Notes: generated by a model from the sequence alone, not told the origin. 64,000 nt of DNA from Planococcus glaciei (GCF_900099655.1 NZ_FNDC01000001.1:434001-498000), one strand, 5' to 3'; positions 1 to 9,219 are shown, counted from the stretch's first letter. Made by a program: numbers and translations.

Positions 1-1403
1 TTTTTTCGGAGCGGTTTCAGCTTCTGGCGCACAACAAGCCGGGCCAGTTCTTCCGGCTCCATTTCGTAGTCGCTTACCGCTTTTCCTTTAAAACCTTTTT
101 TCGCTGCCAGATAGGCATGCGCTTTCTGGTAGGAATCGTTGCTGAGCAGCTCCATTTCCTCTTCCACCCACGGTTCTTCCCATTCCTGTTTTTCAAATTC
201 ATCGAGCTCTTTCAACAGCCAGTCCTTCAAAAGCTCTAGCCGGTTATGGAAACGCAGCGTCGTGTCGCGGGAATAAAACCGCGCTTCGATGGCTTCGGCG
301 CTTGCAATCGGATGTCCAGCGAAACGGATGCGCTTGAATATCATGCCGGACTTCTCCAACGTCCGCCGGTACGATTTGATGGCTTCGAAAAACTGGACCG
401 ATGCCTTGAAGCGGATGCCTGCCACACGGGCCGCGTATGCCGGATCGTCCCTTTTCGTCAGCACATACTCCAGCTGTCCGTACGGATTCTCAAGCTCAAA
501 CTGGGCGCTCAACCGGTGGTTCAAGTATTCCTGAAACGTCACTTGGTGCATGTTCTCTTCGCCGAGTTCCGGCAGCACATTCGACACGTAGCTCGAGAAC
601 ATGGCGTTCGGCGAAAACAGGATGATCTGGTCAGCGTTCAATTGGTCCCGGTATTTGTAGAGAAGATACGCGATGCGCTGCAGCGCAGCCGAAGTCTTCC
701 CGCTGCCGGCCGCTCCCTGCACGATGAGCAGGCGCGTGCGGTCATGGCGGATGATGCGGTTCTGTTCCTGCTGGATCGTCGCGACGATGCTGTGCATCTT
801 CTTGTCGGCGCTCCTGCCGAGCACCTGTTGGAGAATTTCATCCCCGATGGTCAGGCTTGTATCGAACATCGACTGCAGGACGCCGCCGCGGATCAAGTAT
901 TGCCATTTCTTCTCCAAACGCCCTTTGACTTCGCCGCCCGGCGTACTGTAGGACGCAGGACCCGGCTGGTGATCGTAGTAAACGCTCGACACCGGCGCCC
1001 GCCAGTCGTAGACGAGGAAATCATCGCCTGTTGAATCGTTCAATGTCGAGATGCCGATATACACTTCCTCTTTTTCCGGCTCGCCTTCCTCCTGAAAGTC
1101 GATGCGGCCGAAATACGGCGTTCTTTGCAGGCGGCGGAGTTCCGCCAGCTTTTTGGCGGACTGCCGGTGGGTGGTTTCACTGACCGACAAGGCTTGCGCT
1201 TCCTGCCGCAAACCGATGATCGTCTCCAAGAAATCATCGAACGAATCGAGGCTTATTTTGTTTTCATCCCAGAAATGGCGGCGGATGTTCACCACTTCGT
1301 CTTTTTGGCGAGACGTGTCTGCTTCCAATCTTCGGAGCTGCCCGGTGACTTCCTGCATCACCTGGTCGACCCGTTTTTGCTCCTGTTGAAATTCCGGATT
1401 CAC
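1..1403 (-). CDS. helD: HelD-type RNA polymerase recycling helicase (3' part missing)
   Basis: UvrD-like superfamily 1 ATPase of the HelD family, which removes stalled RNA polymerase from DNA. About 467 codons are present and the reading frame runs off the left edge of the window, so the C-terminal helicase half is missing (family length is roughly 750-780). The N-terminal 100 residues are charged and helical, like the coiled coil that enters the polymerase secondary channel. A DWRAPVSS segment follows at about residue 133 and Walker A GAAGSGKTS at about 230-238. The start is GTG with AAGGAG 8 nt upstream; the overlapping ATG 2 nt upstream is out of frame and stops at once. The family assignment is firm; the exact paralog is not. 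Confidence 0.88.
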   Translation of the reverse strand, partial: MNPEFQQEQKRVDQVMQEVTGQLRRLEADTSRQKDEVVNIRRHFWDENKISLDSFDDFLETIIGLRQEAQALSVSETTHRQSAKKLAELRRLQRTPYFGRIDFQEEGEPEKEEVYIGISTLNDSTGDDFLVYDWRAPVSSVYYDHQPGPASYSTPGGEVKGRLEKKWQYLIRGGVLQSMFDTSLTIGDEILQQVLGRSADKKMHSIVATIQQEQNRIIRHDRTRLLIVQGAAGSGKTSAALQRIAYLLYKYRDQLNADQIILFSPNAMFSSYVSNVLPELGEENMHQVTFQEYLNHRLSAQFELENPYGQLEYVLTKRDDPAYAARVAGIRFKASVQFFEAIKSYRRTLEKSGMIFKRIRFAGHPIASAEAIEARFYSRDTTLRFHNRLELLKDWLLKELDEFEKQEWEEPWVEEEMELLSNDSYQKAHAYLAAKKGFKGKAVSDYEMEPEELARLVVRQKLKPLRK

Positions 1404-1522
1404 ATGAACCACTCCTTGCAAAATGACTAATCCCTGTGCGATTTAAGAATCGGATAACGTTCGGTTTTCTTCATTAAGAGGCAGTTGCGTTTGGAATATT
1501 TTATAGCGCTTCCGCTGAAATC

Positions 1523-2371
1523 TCAGCCGCCGATAATGAGCTGGTAGCGTTCAGCAGCTTGGTAAATCTGTTTCGCTTTTTCGATGATCGGCCGGTCGAC
1601 CATTTTGCCGTCCAACATGAAGACGCCCGCGCCTTTCTCTTCGTGTTCGGCATGGTGCAGCACCTTCACCGCCCAGTCGATGTCTTCCCGGGACGGGCTG
1701 TAGACTTCGTGGATTGTCTCAATCTGTTTCGGGTGCACCGCCATCTGGCCGTTGAAGCCGAGGGCGCGTGCTGAAACGGCGCGCTTTTGCAGGCTTTCCG
1801 TATTGTGGATGTCAGCGAATACGGTGTCGTAAATGCCTTCGACGCCCGCCGCTTTGGCGTAGGTGACGATGCGGGAGCGCGCATAAATCGCTTCAAGCCC
1901 CGCTTCCGTCAGCGTCAAATCTGCGTCCACTGCGTAGTCGATGGCGCCGAACGCGACGCCGCTGACGTTCGGATTGCTGAAGATGTCTTTCAGGCGGACG
2001 ATGCCGGCTGCGGTTTCGACGAGGACAATCAGTTCGCCGTTAGCCCCCATGCCTTCCCAGGTTTCCTCTACTTGCCGGGCACTTTCCGCTTTTGGCAACA
2101 TGATGCCGTTGACGTTTTCATGCCGGGCAAGTTTGACGTCGTCCTTGTACCATTCGGTGCCGTACTGGTTGACGCGCAGGAAAATGGGCTTTGCCGGTTT
2201 GTCCTCCAGTTCGTCGAGCGCTTCTTGAATGACTGCGCGGGCAGCCGCTTTTTCATTCGGATGGACGGCGTCTTCTAAATCCCACAGCAAGGCGTCTGCT
2301 TCGCTGCTGACGGATTTCAATAAACGCTCTTTGTTCGTCCCCGGTGTAAACATCAGACTTCGGTAAATCAT
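1523..2371 (-). CDS. CitE/HpcH-family CoA-ester lyase
   Basis: 282-residue lyase of the citrate lyase beta/malyl-CoA lyase superfamily. Such enzymes cleave or form citramalyl-, malyl- or methylmalyl-CoA using Mg2+. Visible family signatures are DLEDAV near residue 31 (metal and substrate region), LVETAAG near 137, GAIDYAVD near 162 and a C-terminal GKMVDRPIIEKAKQI lid segment. No citrate lyase alpha or gamma subunit lies nearby. The partner is instead the CoA-transferase 12 nt upstream, so the pair probably activates a hydroxy-dicarboxylate with CoA and then splits it. The substrate cannot be read from sequence. Both genes share the cre-bearing promoter near 3.65 kb. Confidence 0.85.
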   Translation of the reverse strand: MIYRSLMFTPGTNKERLLKSVSSEADALLWDLEDAVHPNEKAAARAVIQEALDELEDKPAKPIFLRVNQYGTEWYKDDVKLARHENVNGIMLPKAESARQVEETWEGMGANGELIVLVETAAGIVRLKDIFSNPNVSGVAFGAIDYAVDADLTLTEAGLEAIYARSRIVTYAKAAGVEGIYDTVFADIHNTESLQKRAVSARALGFNGQMAVHPKQIETIHEVYSPSREDIDWAVKVLHHAEHEEKGAGVFMLDGKMVDRPIIEKAKQIYQAAERYQLIIGG

Positions 2372-2383
2372 CCCTTATCCTCC

Positions 2384-3586
2384 TTAAATGATGCCGTCTT
2401 TTTTCAGCCCTTCGATTTCTTCCGGAGTCAGCCCCAGCTCGCCGTACAGTGTTTCATTGTACGAACCGAGTTCCGCTCCGGTATGGCGGATTTCTCCCGG
2501 TGTGCGCGACAGCTTCGGCGCCACATTGAGCATCTTGACGCTGCCGAAATGCACATCCGGCACATCCGCGATGTTTTCCCGGTGGTTGAAATGCGGGTCA
2601 TTCACAATGTCTTCCACTGTATAGACCGGTGCAATCGTCGCTTCAAAATGGACAAAGCGCTCGAGGATTTCTTCCTGCGTGTACCCTTTCATCCAGCCGG
2701 CGATGATCGCCTCCAGTTCGTCGACGTTCTCGAGGCGCTTCTGATTGGTTGCGAATTTTGGATTCGTTATCAAGTCTTCCCGGCCGATTGCCTTGAATAT
2801 GCGTTCGACGATCGGTTGCGACGTGCCGGATATCGCGAGCCATTTCGCGTCTTTCGTTTCGTATAAATTGCGCGGAACGGTCCAGCCCGTGCGGTTCCCT
2901 TTCCGTCCCGGAATGATGCCAAGCTGGTCGTATTCCATGACCTGGTTGCCGAGCATCCCCATGAGCGCTTCGTAAATCGGCAAATCGATGTACTGGCCCT
3001 GTCCGTCCTCCGAATGGTCGCGTTCGTAAACCGCGACCATCGTGGCGTAAGCTCCCATTAGCGCGGTCGCGTAATCGGCGAGCGCGAAACTTGGCAGCAC
3101 CGGTCCTCTATCCGGGAAGCCGTTGACCTGCGCAAAGCCGGACATCGCTTCCGCAAGCGTGCCGAACCCCGGCCTCTCTTTATAAGGGCCGTCTTCGCCG
3201 AAGCCCGACACCTTCACGACAATCAATCCGGGATTGTCTTTTGACAAGGATTCATAGGTGATGTTCCATTTCTCCAAAGTCTTCGGCCGGAAATTCGTAA
3301 TGACGACGTCTGCCGTTTCGGCAAGTTTATGGAACAATTCCTGGCCTTTCGGCGTACTGAAATTCAGCGTAATCGGCTTTTTGTTGCGCGACACGAGCTT
3401 CCATTCCAGCGACTCGCCGTCTTTTTGGCGGCCGGCGTTTCGCAGCGGGTCTCCTGCAGGGTGCTCCACTTTGATGACGTCCGCCCCGAAATCGCCTAAA
3501 TACGTCGCCAGCATCGGTCCCGCAAGCACGGTGGATGCGTCGATGACCCGCAGCCCTGCAAGCGGCAGCTTTCTGTTTTCTTCCAT
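2384..3586 (-). CDS. CaiB/BaiF family III CoA-transferase
   Basis: 400-residue class III CoA-transferase, which moves CoA between carboxylic acids through an aspartyl-CoA intermediate. The N-terminal Rossmann-type start (GLRVIDASTVLAGP) and the SGFGEDGPYKERPGFG segment (about 127-142) are typical. Asp171 in the LADYAT stretch is the likely catalytic residue. The start ATG has GGAGGAG 8 nt upstream. It is the first gene of a two-gene operon with the CitE-like lyase, preceded by a good sigma-A promoter and a perfect cre site, so catabolite control by CcpA is expected. Related systems act on malate, citramalate, itaconate or carnitine derivatives; none is favoured by the sequence. Confidence 0.88.
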   Translation of the reverse strand: MEENRKLPLAGLRVIDASTVLAGPMLATYLGDFGADVIKVEHPAGDPLRNAGRQKDGESLEWKLVSRNKKPITLNFSTPKGQELFHKLAETADVVITNFRPKTLEKWNITYESLSKDNPGLIVVKVSGFGEDGPYKERPGFGTLAEAMSGFAQVNGFPDRGPVLPSFALADYATALMGAYATMVAVYERDHSEDGQGQYIDLPIYEALMGMLGNQVMEYDQLGIIPGRKGNRTGWTVPRNLYETKDAKWLAISGTSQPIVERIFKAIGREDLITNPKFATNQKRLENVDELEAIIAGWMKGYTQEEILERFVHFEATIAPVYTVEDIVNDPHFNHRENIADVPDVHFGSVKMLNVAPKLSRTPGEIRHTGAELGSYNETLYGELGLTPEEIEGLKKDGII

Positions 3587-3610
3587 TGCTTCAGCTCCTC
3601 CAGATGCTTC

Positions 3611-3665
3611 TGAAAACGTTTTCAGAATTTTCTCTTATCATATAGTCAATCGGATCAATTGTAAA
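3611..3665 (-). promoter_or_regulatory. Sigma-A promoter with CcpA cre box for the CoA-transferase operon
   Basis: On the minus strand TTTACA (3660-3665), a 17-bp spacer and TATGAT (3637-3642) form a near-consensus promoter. The palindrome TGAAAACGTTTTCA (3611-3624) matches the cre consensus TGWAANCGNTNWCA exactly and lies just past the expected transcription start. That position suits repression by promoter occlusion or roadblock. Regulation is inferred from the motif only. Confidence 0.75.
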
Positions 3666-3686
3666 CCTCTTGGATACAAAAACCAA

Positions 3687-3736
3687 AAACACCCTGCGTC
3701 CGGAATTCCATACGAATTCTTTGGTGCAGGGTGTTT
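3687..3736 (-). terminator. Rho-independent terminator after fdhD
   Basis: An 11-bp perfect stem AAACACCCTGC/GCAGGGTGTTT encloses an internal GAATTC inverted repeat and is followed on the minus strand by a T-rich run. It closes the fdhD transcript before the CoA-transferase promoter. Confidence 0.75.
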
Positions 3737-3753
3737 GATTGAACGTGTGTCTT

Positions 3754-4560
3754 TTATTTTCCGGCTGCAGTTTTGATGCGCTCTGGATGCGTGTACAGAT
3801 TAAACGAGCCTTTTCGGATAAAACCGACCGTCGTGATGCCGAGCTCTTCGGCAAGCGACAGCGCGAGTTCTGTCGGCGCCGATTTTGACAAGATGATTTC
3901 GCAGCCGATCTTGGCCACTTTCAGCAGGATCTCCGACGAAATGCGGCCGCTGAAGGCGATCACTTTGTCGCGCACGTCGATGTCGTTTCGCAGGCAATGG
4001 CCGTAGATTTTGTCGAGCGCATTGTGCCGGCCGATGTCCATGCGCGACAGGAAAAAGCCGTCGGTGCTGCAAAGCGCGGCGTTGTGTACGCCGCCGGTCT
4101 GCCGGAACATGTCGGCGCTGTCCTCGAGCTTCCCCATCAAGGAAAAACAGTCTTCCGGTGACAGGGTCACCCGGACGCTGTCCATCGTTTTCGCCGTCAA
4201 AGCGTCGTGGGCAAACACAAAACCTTGCCGGCTCATGCCGCAGCACGACGTAACAAAGCGTTTGTTCTGCAGATTCTCATAGAACGGATACATTTTATCC
4301 GCTTCGATGTGGACGATGCCCTGTGCGGTGTCGACGCGGATGTTCCGGATGTCGCGGTGGTTCGGGATGATGCCTTCCGACGCCAGAAAGCCGACCGCCA
4401 TGTCTTCGATGTATTCCGGCGAGCAGACGATCGTGATGAATTCACGTCCGTTGATCCGGATGGTGATCGGTTCTTCGGTCACGATCCGGTCTTCCCGCTC
4501 GCTGAACCCGCCATCTGTATAGCGGAGCACTGTCCGCGTTTTTTGCTGCTCCTTTTGCAT
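3754..4560 (-). CDS. fdhD: FdhD sulfurtransferase for formate dehydrogenase
   Basis: FdhD delivers sulfur from a cysteine desulfurase to the molybdenum cofactor of formate dehydrogenase and is needed for its activity. The cysteine pair is in SCCGMSRQGF near residue 108. Other family blocks visible are ITIRINGREF, GGVHNAALC and GRHNALDKIYG. The start chosen is the ATG at 4560, giving 268 residues, because AAGGGGA is spaced 9 nt from it; an upstream in-frame TTG at 4569 is almost on top of the Shine-Dalgarno. The gene is divergent from fdhA, its client, and ends in the terminator at 3.7 kb. Confidence 0.93.
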   Translation of the reverse strand: MQKEQQKTRTVLRYTDGGFSEREDRIVTEEPITIRINGREFITIVCSPEYIEDMAVGFLASEGIIPNHRDIRNIRVDTAQGIVHIEADKMYPFYENLQNKRFVTSCCGMSRQGFVFAHDALTAKTMDSVRVTLSPEDCFSLMGKLEDSADMFRQTGGVHNAALCSTDGFFLSRMDIGRHNALDKIYGHCLRNDIDVRDKVIAFSGRISSEILLKVAKIGCEIILSKSAPTELALSLAEELGITTVGFIRKGSFNLYTHPERIKTAAGK

Positions 4561-4615
4561 AACCGCCAATCCCCTTCCGAAAAACCATTTATTGATTGAT
4601 TATTCCGTTAATTTA

Positions 4616-4692
4616 TTGTAGCACTCTATGAAATTGATTATACTATTACCACAGAGGATAAAGCGCCGCAAAAAGACGGCGCCGTTTTTATT
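4616..4692 (+). promoter_or_regulatory. fdhA promoter and possible leader attenuator
   Basis: TTGTAG (4616-4621), 17 bp and TATACT (4639-4644) form a plausible sigma-A promoter. About 20 nt further on, the hairpin GCGCCG (4663-4668)/CGGCGC (4677-4682) is followed by CGTTTTTATTTT. This resembles an intrinsic terminator inside the untranslated leader, 45 nt before the fdhA start. It could attenuate fdhA, or it could stop antisense traffic. No antiterminator partner was identified. Confidence 0.5.
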
Positions 4693-4736
4693 TTGAGGAA
4701 TGCGGGAATGTTCGAGTAAAAAAAGGAGGTGCCGGC

Positions 4737-7673
4737 ATGCCGGTCAAAATCAACGGTTCGCTGTATCCGTTCCAGGAAGGCCAGACGATTCTCCAGGTGA
4801 TCAATGCACACGGCATTAGACATCCGCAGATCTGTTATTTGCCGGAAGTCGATCCGATCGAAACCTGCGACACGTGCATCGCGGAAGTCGACGGACAGCT
4901 GGTGCGGACTTGTTCCACCAAAGCCGCTTCCGGGATGGATGTCCGATTAGCTTCGGCCCGGGCAAAAGAAGCCCAAACGGAAGCGATGGACCGGATTTTA
5001 GAGAATCATATGCTGTACTGTACGGTCTGCGACAACAACAACGGCAACTGCAAAGTACATAATACCGTAGACATGATGGAAATCGAACACCAGAAATACC
5101 CGTTCGAACCGAAATGTTCAACAGATGCCGTCGATTTCACCAATCCGTTTTACCGCTACGACCCCAACCAGTGCATCGCCTGCGGGCAGTGCGTCGAAGC
5201 GTGCCAGAACCTGCAAGTCAATGAAACCTTGTCGATGGACTGGGAGCGGGACCGGCCGATTGTCTTGTGGGACGGCGGCGCGAAAATCAACGATTCGTCC
5301 TGCGTCAGCTGCGGCCACTGCGTCACCGTGTGCCCGTGCAACGCGCTTATGGAAAATTCGATGCAAGGCGAAGCCGGCTTCATGACCGGCTTGAAAGACG
5401 AAGTGCTGACGCCGCTGATTGACCTCGTCAAAGACGTCGAACCGGGCTACAGCGGCATCCTGGCAGTTTCCGATGCGGAAGCGGCGATGCGCGAAACCCG
5501 CATGAAAAAAACCAAGACGGTGTGCACGTTCTGCGGCGTCGGCTGTACGTTTGAAGTGTGGACGAAAGACCGGAAAATCCTGAAAGTCCAGCCGGTCTCG
5601 GAAGCACCGGCGAATGCCATCTCCACCTGCGTCAAAGGGAAATTCGGCTGGGATTTCGTCAACAGCGAAGAACGCCTGACCACCCCGCTGATCCGCCGCG
5701 GCGATGAATTCGTCGAAGCCACGTGGGAAGATGCGCTCGACCTCGTCGCCAAACGCCTCGGGGAAATCCGGCGGGTGCACGGCAAGGACGGCGTCGGCAT
5801 CATTTCTTCGTCGAAAATTACCAACGAAGACAATTACGTCATCCAAAAATTGACCCGCCAAGTATTCGAATCGAACAATGTCGACAACTGCTCGCGCTAT
5901 TGCCAGACACCGGCAACGGACGGTTTGTTCCGTACGGTCGGCATGGGCGGCGATGCCGGCACGATCAAGGATATTGCAAGTGCAGGCCTCGTCATCATCG
6001 TCGGCGCCAATCCGGCGGAAAGCCACCCGGTTCTGGCGACGCGCGTGAAGCGGGCACATAAGCTGCACGGCCAGAAACTGATTGTTGCGGACCTGCGGAA
6101 AAACGAAATGGCTGAACGCGCCGACATCTTTATCCGTCCGAAGCAAGGCACGGACCAGGTATGGCTGATGGCCGTCACCAAATATTTGATCGACCAAAGC
6201 TGGCACGATCAGCGCTTTATCGATGACAACGTCCACTATTTTGAAGATTTCAGAGACGTGCTGGAGAAATATACGCTTCAATACGCCGAACAGGAAACCG
6301 GACTATCGCCGGAAACGCTCATCGGAATCGCCGAAGCGATCCGTGATGCAGACGGCACGTGCATCCTGTGGGGCATGGGCGTCACCCAAAACACCGGCGG
6401 CTCGGACACATCCGCTGCCATCTCGAACTTGCTGCTGGCAACCGGCAATTACCGCCGTCCGGGCGCTGGGGCGTATCCGCTCCGCGGGCACAACAACGTG
6501 CAAGGCGCCTGCGATATGGGTTCCCTTCCCGCCTGGCTTCCGGGCTATCAGCATGTGTCGGATGATGCGGCGCGCGCGAAATTCGAACAGGCATACGGCG
6601 TCGAAATCAGCGACAAGCCGGGCTTTGACAACGTGTCGATGCTGCGCGCCGTTGACGACGGCATCATGAAAGCGATGTATGTCGTCGGCGAAGACATGGC
6701 ACTCGTCGATTCCAACTCGAACCACGTCGATGAAGTCCTGTCGAAACTGGAGTTTTTCGTGGTGCAGGACATCTTCTTCTCCCGTACGGCCCAATACGCC
6801 GATGTTATCCTGCCGGCGGTGCCGTCGCTTGAAAAAGACGGGACGTTCACGAACACGGAACGCCGTGTGCAGCGGCTTTACCAGGCGCTGCCGGAACTTG
6901 GAGATGCGAAGCCCGACTGGTGGATCGTCCAGGAAATCGCGAAACGGCTCGGGGCCGACTGGGATTACAGCCACCCGGGTGAAATCTTTGCCGAAATGGC
7001 GAGCCTGACGCCGCTCTTTGCTCAAGCGGACTACGAGTCGCTCGAAGATTGGGAAAGCTTCCTGTGGGGCAGCCATGACGGATCGAGCACACCGCTCCTC
7101 TATGTCGACGGCTTTAACTTTGACGATAAAAAAGCGCGTTTTGCCTTGTCCGACTGGGTCGAACCGGTCAAGTTCGCGGCAGAATTCGACCTTCACATCA
7201 ACAACGGCCGCCTGCTCGAGCATTTCCACGAAGGCAACTTGACGGACCGCTCAACGGGCATCCACGAGAAGATTCCAGAAAACTTCGTCGAAGTGTCGCC
7301 GGAACTCGCAGAAGCGCGGGACATTTTGGACGGTTCAATTGTCCGGCTGATTTCTCCTTACGGCGCCGTCAAAGTGCCGGTCGTGGTGACTTCGCGGGTA
7401 CAGGGCAATGAACTCTTTTTGCCAATGCATTCCACCAATAAAGAACGCGCCATCAACTTTTTGACCGGTCCGGCAACCGATCAGCGGACCAACACGCCGG
7501 CCTTCAAGCAGACGAAAGTCCGCATGGAAGTGCTGCAAAAGGACGGCCACAACCCGCTGCCAAAATCGAACCACCGCACCAAAAAGCGCCATCCGACTCG
7601 CGGCGTGGAAGTCGAACGCAAATGGCGGCGGCCGGATCACGTGCCGCTGACCGACCAACCGAAAGAAAGGTGA
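4737..7673 (+). CDS. fdhA: NAD-type formate dehydrogenase alpha subunit, Cys form
   Basis: 978-residue cytoplasmic molybdoenzyme that oxidises formate to CO2, of the Bacillus YrhE/YjgC type. The domains in order are: [2Fe-2S] ferredoxin (Cys33, 44, 47, 59), His-Cys3 cluster (His91, Cys95, 98, 105), two [4Fe-4S] CxxCxxCxxxC sites (146-156 and 189-199), then the molybdopterin domain with its own cluster (Cys263, 266, 270, 298). The Mo ligand position is Cys389 in SRYCQTPATDG, not selenocysteine, although the genome decodes Sec. The start ATG has AAAGGAGGT 7 nt upstream. A DUF1641 partner follows 6 nt after the stop and fdhD is divergent upstream. Confidence 0.95.
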   Translation: MPVKINGSLYPFQEGQTILQVINAHGIRHPQICYLPEVDPIETCDTCIAEVDGQLVRTCSTKAASGMDVRLASARAKEAQTEAMDRILENHMLYCTVCDNNNGNCKVHNTVDMMEIEHQKYPFEPKCSTDAVDFTNPFYRYDPNQCIACGQCVEACQNLQVNETLSMDWERDRPIVLWDGGAKINDSSCVSCGHCVTVCPCNALMENSMQGEAGFMTGLKDEVLTPLIDLVKDVEPGYSGILAVSDAEAAMRETRMKKTKTVCTFCGVGCTFEVWTKDRKILKVQPVSEAPANAISTCVKGKFGWDFVNSEERLTTPLIRRGDEFVEATWEDALDLVAKRLGEIRRVHGKDGVGIISSSKITNEDNYVIQKLTRQVFESNNVDNCSRYCQTPATDGLFRTVGMGGDAGTIKDIASAGLVIIVGANPAESHPVLATRVKRAHKLHGQKLIVADLRKNEMAERADIFIRPKQGTDQVWLMAVTKYLIDQSWHDQRFIDDNVHYFEDFRDVLEKYTLQYAEQETGLSPETLIGIAEAIRDADGTCILWGMGVTQNTGGSDTSAAISNLLLATGNYRRPGAGAYPLRGHNNVQGACDMGSLPAWLPGYQHVSDDAARAKFEQAYGVEISDKPGFDNVSMLRAVDDGIMKAMYVVGEDMALVDSNSNHVDEVLSKLEFFVVQDIFFSRTAQYADVILPAVPSLEKDGTFTNTERRVQRLYQALPELGDAKPDWWIVQEIAKRLGADWDYSHPGEIFAEMASLTPLFAQADYESLEDWESFLWGSHDGSSTPLLYVDGFNFDDKKARFALSDWVEPVKFAAEFDLHINNGRLLEHFHEGNLTDRSTGIHEKIPENFVEVSPELAEARDILDGSIVRLISPYGAVKVPVVVTSRVQGNELFLPMHSTNKERAINFLTGPATDQRTNTPAFKQTKVRMEVLQKDGHNPLPKSNHRTKKRHPTRGVEVERKWRRPDHVPLTDQPKER

Positions 7674-7679
7674 TGTGCT

Positions 7680-8162
7680 TTGGCAACACCGATTACGCGA
7701 ATCAAGAAAAAACAATTCACACCGGAAGAGCTCAAGCTGCAGCGGCTTTTTGAACTGGAAACCCAGGTGGCCAAACAGCAGCAGTCGCTCAAAAAGGTGC
7801 TGGAAATTACCGGGGAACTCGACAAAGCGGGAATCCTGGATGCGGTGAATGCAATGGTCAAGGCACGCGAAGATTTGATGGATATCACAGTCCAGCAAGC
7901 CACGCGCGAACCCGTCACGACGCTTATCAATAATTTGATGAACGCGGCGGGCGCGTTGACGGCCATTGACCCGGCGACGACGGCGAAACTATCGGCCAGC
8001 GTGCAGAGCGGCCTCCAGAACGCGGAAGCCGGCCAGTCCGATCGCCGCAAACTGAGCATGTTCGGCCTGTATAAAGCGCTGCGCGACCCGGACATCAACC
8101 GCTCGATCCGCTACGGCCTGCATTTTTTGAAAGGCATGGGGAAAGAGCTGGAGCGGAAGTAG
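7680..8162 (+). CDS. DUF1641 protein, partner of formate dehydrogenase (YrhD/YjgD type)
   Basis: 160-residue helical protein that starts at TTG with AAGGTG upstream, 6 nt after fdhA. DUF1641 proteins of this length sit next to FdhA-type genes across Bacilli (YrhD, YjgD). A role as a small subunit or assembly partner is assumed from this pairing only. A helical region around 20-60 (ELETQVAKQQQSLKKVLEI) and a C-terminal GLHFLKGMGKELE are visible. There are no Cys clusters or membrane segments. The operon ends at the terminator at 8.2 kb. Confidence 0.85.
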   Translation: MATPITRIKKKQFTPEELKLQRLFELETQVAKQQQSLKKVLEITGELDKAGILDAVNAMVKAREDLMDITVQQATREPVTTLINNLMNAAGALTAIDPATTAKLSASVQSGLQNAEAGQSDRRKLSMFGLYKALRDPDINRSIRYGLHFLKGMGKELERK

Positions 8163-8200
8163 AACTCTTCCGTAAGGTGCGGGTTCAGAGTATGCATAAG

Positions 8201-8236
8201 AAAAGCACTCCTGACGGGAAGGTCGGAGTGCTTTTT
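8201..8236. terminator. Bidirectional terminator between the fdh operon and the reductase
   Basis: AAAAGCACTCC/GGAGTGCTTTT stem with T runs on both strands lies between two convergent genes. Confidence 0.8.
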
Positions 8237-8250
8237 GTATGGATTCTTTT

Positions 8251-9219
8251 TTATACTTCTTCCGAACGGTCCGTGGCCGGCGGCGGTGTGATGGAAAGGT
8301 CCGAGATTTCCTGGCGCCATTCCGGCGTCATCTTGATATCAAGTGCACCGAGAGACGGTTCCAATTGTTCCAGGTTGCGGGCGCCGATGATCGGCGCGGT
8401 GACGCCTGGATGCGACATGACCCAGGACACGGCAAGTGACGCCGGGTGATGCCCTTTGTCTTTCGCATACTGCGCGAAGCAGTCGGCCGTTTCGAAATAA
8501 GCGGCATCGGCGTAGCGCTTTTCGTAGTTTTTCTGTTCGACGAGGCGGCCCTGTTCCGGCTTTTTGCCGCCGGCGTATTTGCCTGTCAAAAGCCCGCCGC
8601 CGAGCGGGCTGTACGTAATAACACCCATATTTTCTGCTTCTGCGAGCGGCAGAATCTCGACTTCCGCTTGCCGCTTCACGAGATTGTACATCGGCTGGAT
8701 GCACTCGAATCGCGCCAGGCTTTCCCTGTAGGAAATGCCGAGAGAGGTCGCGATTTGCCACGCGGCCCAGTTGCTGACGGCAGGATACAGGATTTTGCCC
8801 TGGCGCTGGAGATCGTCCATCGCCCGCAGCGTCTCCTCAATCGGTGTTGCCGGGTCGAAGGCATGGACAAAATAGAATTCAACGCGGTCGGTGTTCAGCC
8901 GCTTCAGGCTCTTCTCCACTTCGAGCATGATGTGGCGGCGCGATAAACCGCGGTTGTTGACGTCCGTTCCCGTCGGCCCGTTCACTTTTGTGGTCAGCAC
9001 CAAATCATTGCGGCTGTCTGCGATGCACCTGCCGAGAATCTCTTCTGACACCCCTTTGTTGTAGACATTGGCGCAGTCGAAAAAGTTGATGCCTGCTTCC
9101 CGGCAGCGCTTGAACATTGCCTGCGACGTCTCTTCATCGGCATTTCCCCCAAATGACATCGTCCCAAAGCAAAGGCTTGAAACGTTGATGCCTGTTTTCC
9201 CTATTGTGCGGTATTCCAT
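8251..9219 (-). CDS. Aldo/keto reductase
   Basis: 322-residue NADPH-dependent oxidoreductase of the aldo/keto reductase superfamily (YhdN/YccK-like general stress type). The catalytic tetrad is visible: Asp and Tyr in FFDCANVYNKG, Lys in LTTKVNG and His in YFVHAFDP. The C-terminal SWVMSHPGVTAPIIGARN is the cofactor-binding signature. The start ATG has GGAGG 7 nt upstream. The physiological substrate is unknown. It is monocistronic, with the small RNA unit upstream on the same strand. Confidence 0.9.
   Translation of the reverse strand: MEYRTIGKTGINVSSLCFGTMSFGGNADEETSQAMFKRCREAGINFFDCANVYNKGVSEEILGRCIADSRNDLVLTTKVNGPTGTDVNNRGLSRRHIMLEVEKSLKRLNTDRVEFYFVHAFDPATPIEETLRAMDDLQRQGKILYPAVSNWAAWQIATSLGISYRESLARFECIQPMYNLVKRQAEVEILPLAEAENMGVITYSPLGGGLLTGKYAGGKKPEQGRLVEQKNYEKRYADAAYFETADCFAQYAKDKGHHPASLAVSWVMSHPGVTAPIIGARNLEQLEPSLGALDIKMTPEWRQEISDLSITPPPATDRSEEV

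Noticed and set aside
246-1034. 262-aa ORF on the plus strand, and other ORFs within 289-1430
   Set aside because: Antisense shadows of helD: the minus frame carries Walker A and HelD-specific blocks and has a good ribosome site.
5881-5930. Formate dehydrogenase as a selenoprotein
   Set aside because: The Mo-ligand codon is TGC (Cys389); there is no in-frame TGA in the gene.
5118-7229. Long antisense ORFs (387 and 308 aa) inside fdhA
   Set aside because: Opposite-strand frames kept open by the GC-rich codon bias of fdhA; no ribosome sites and no recognisable domains.
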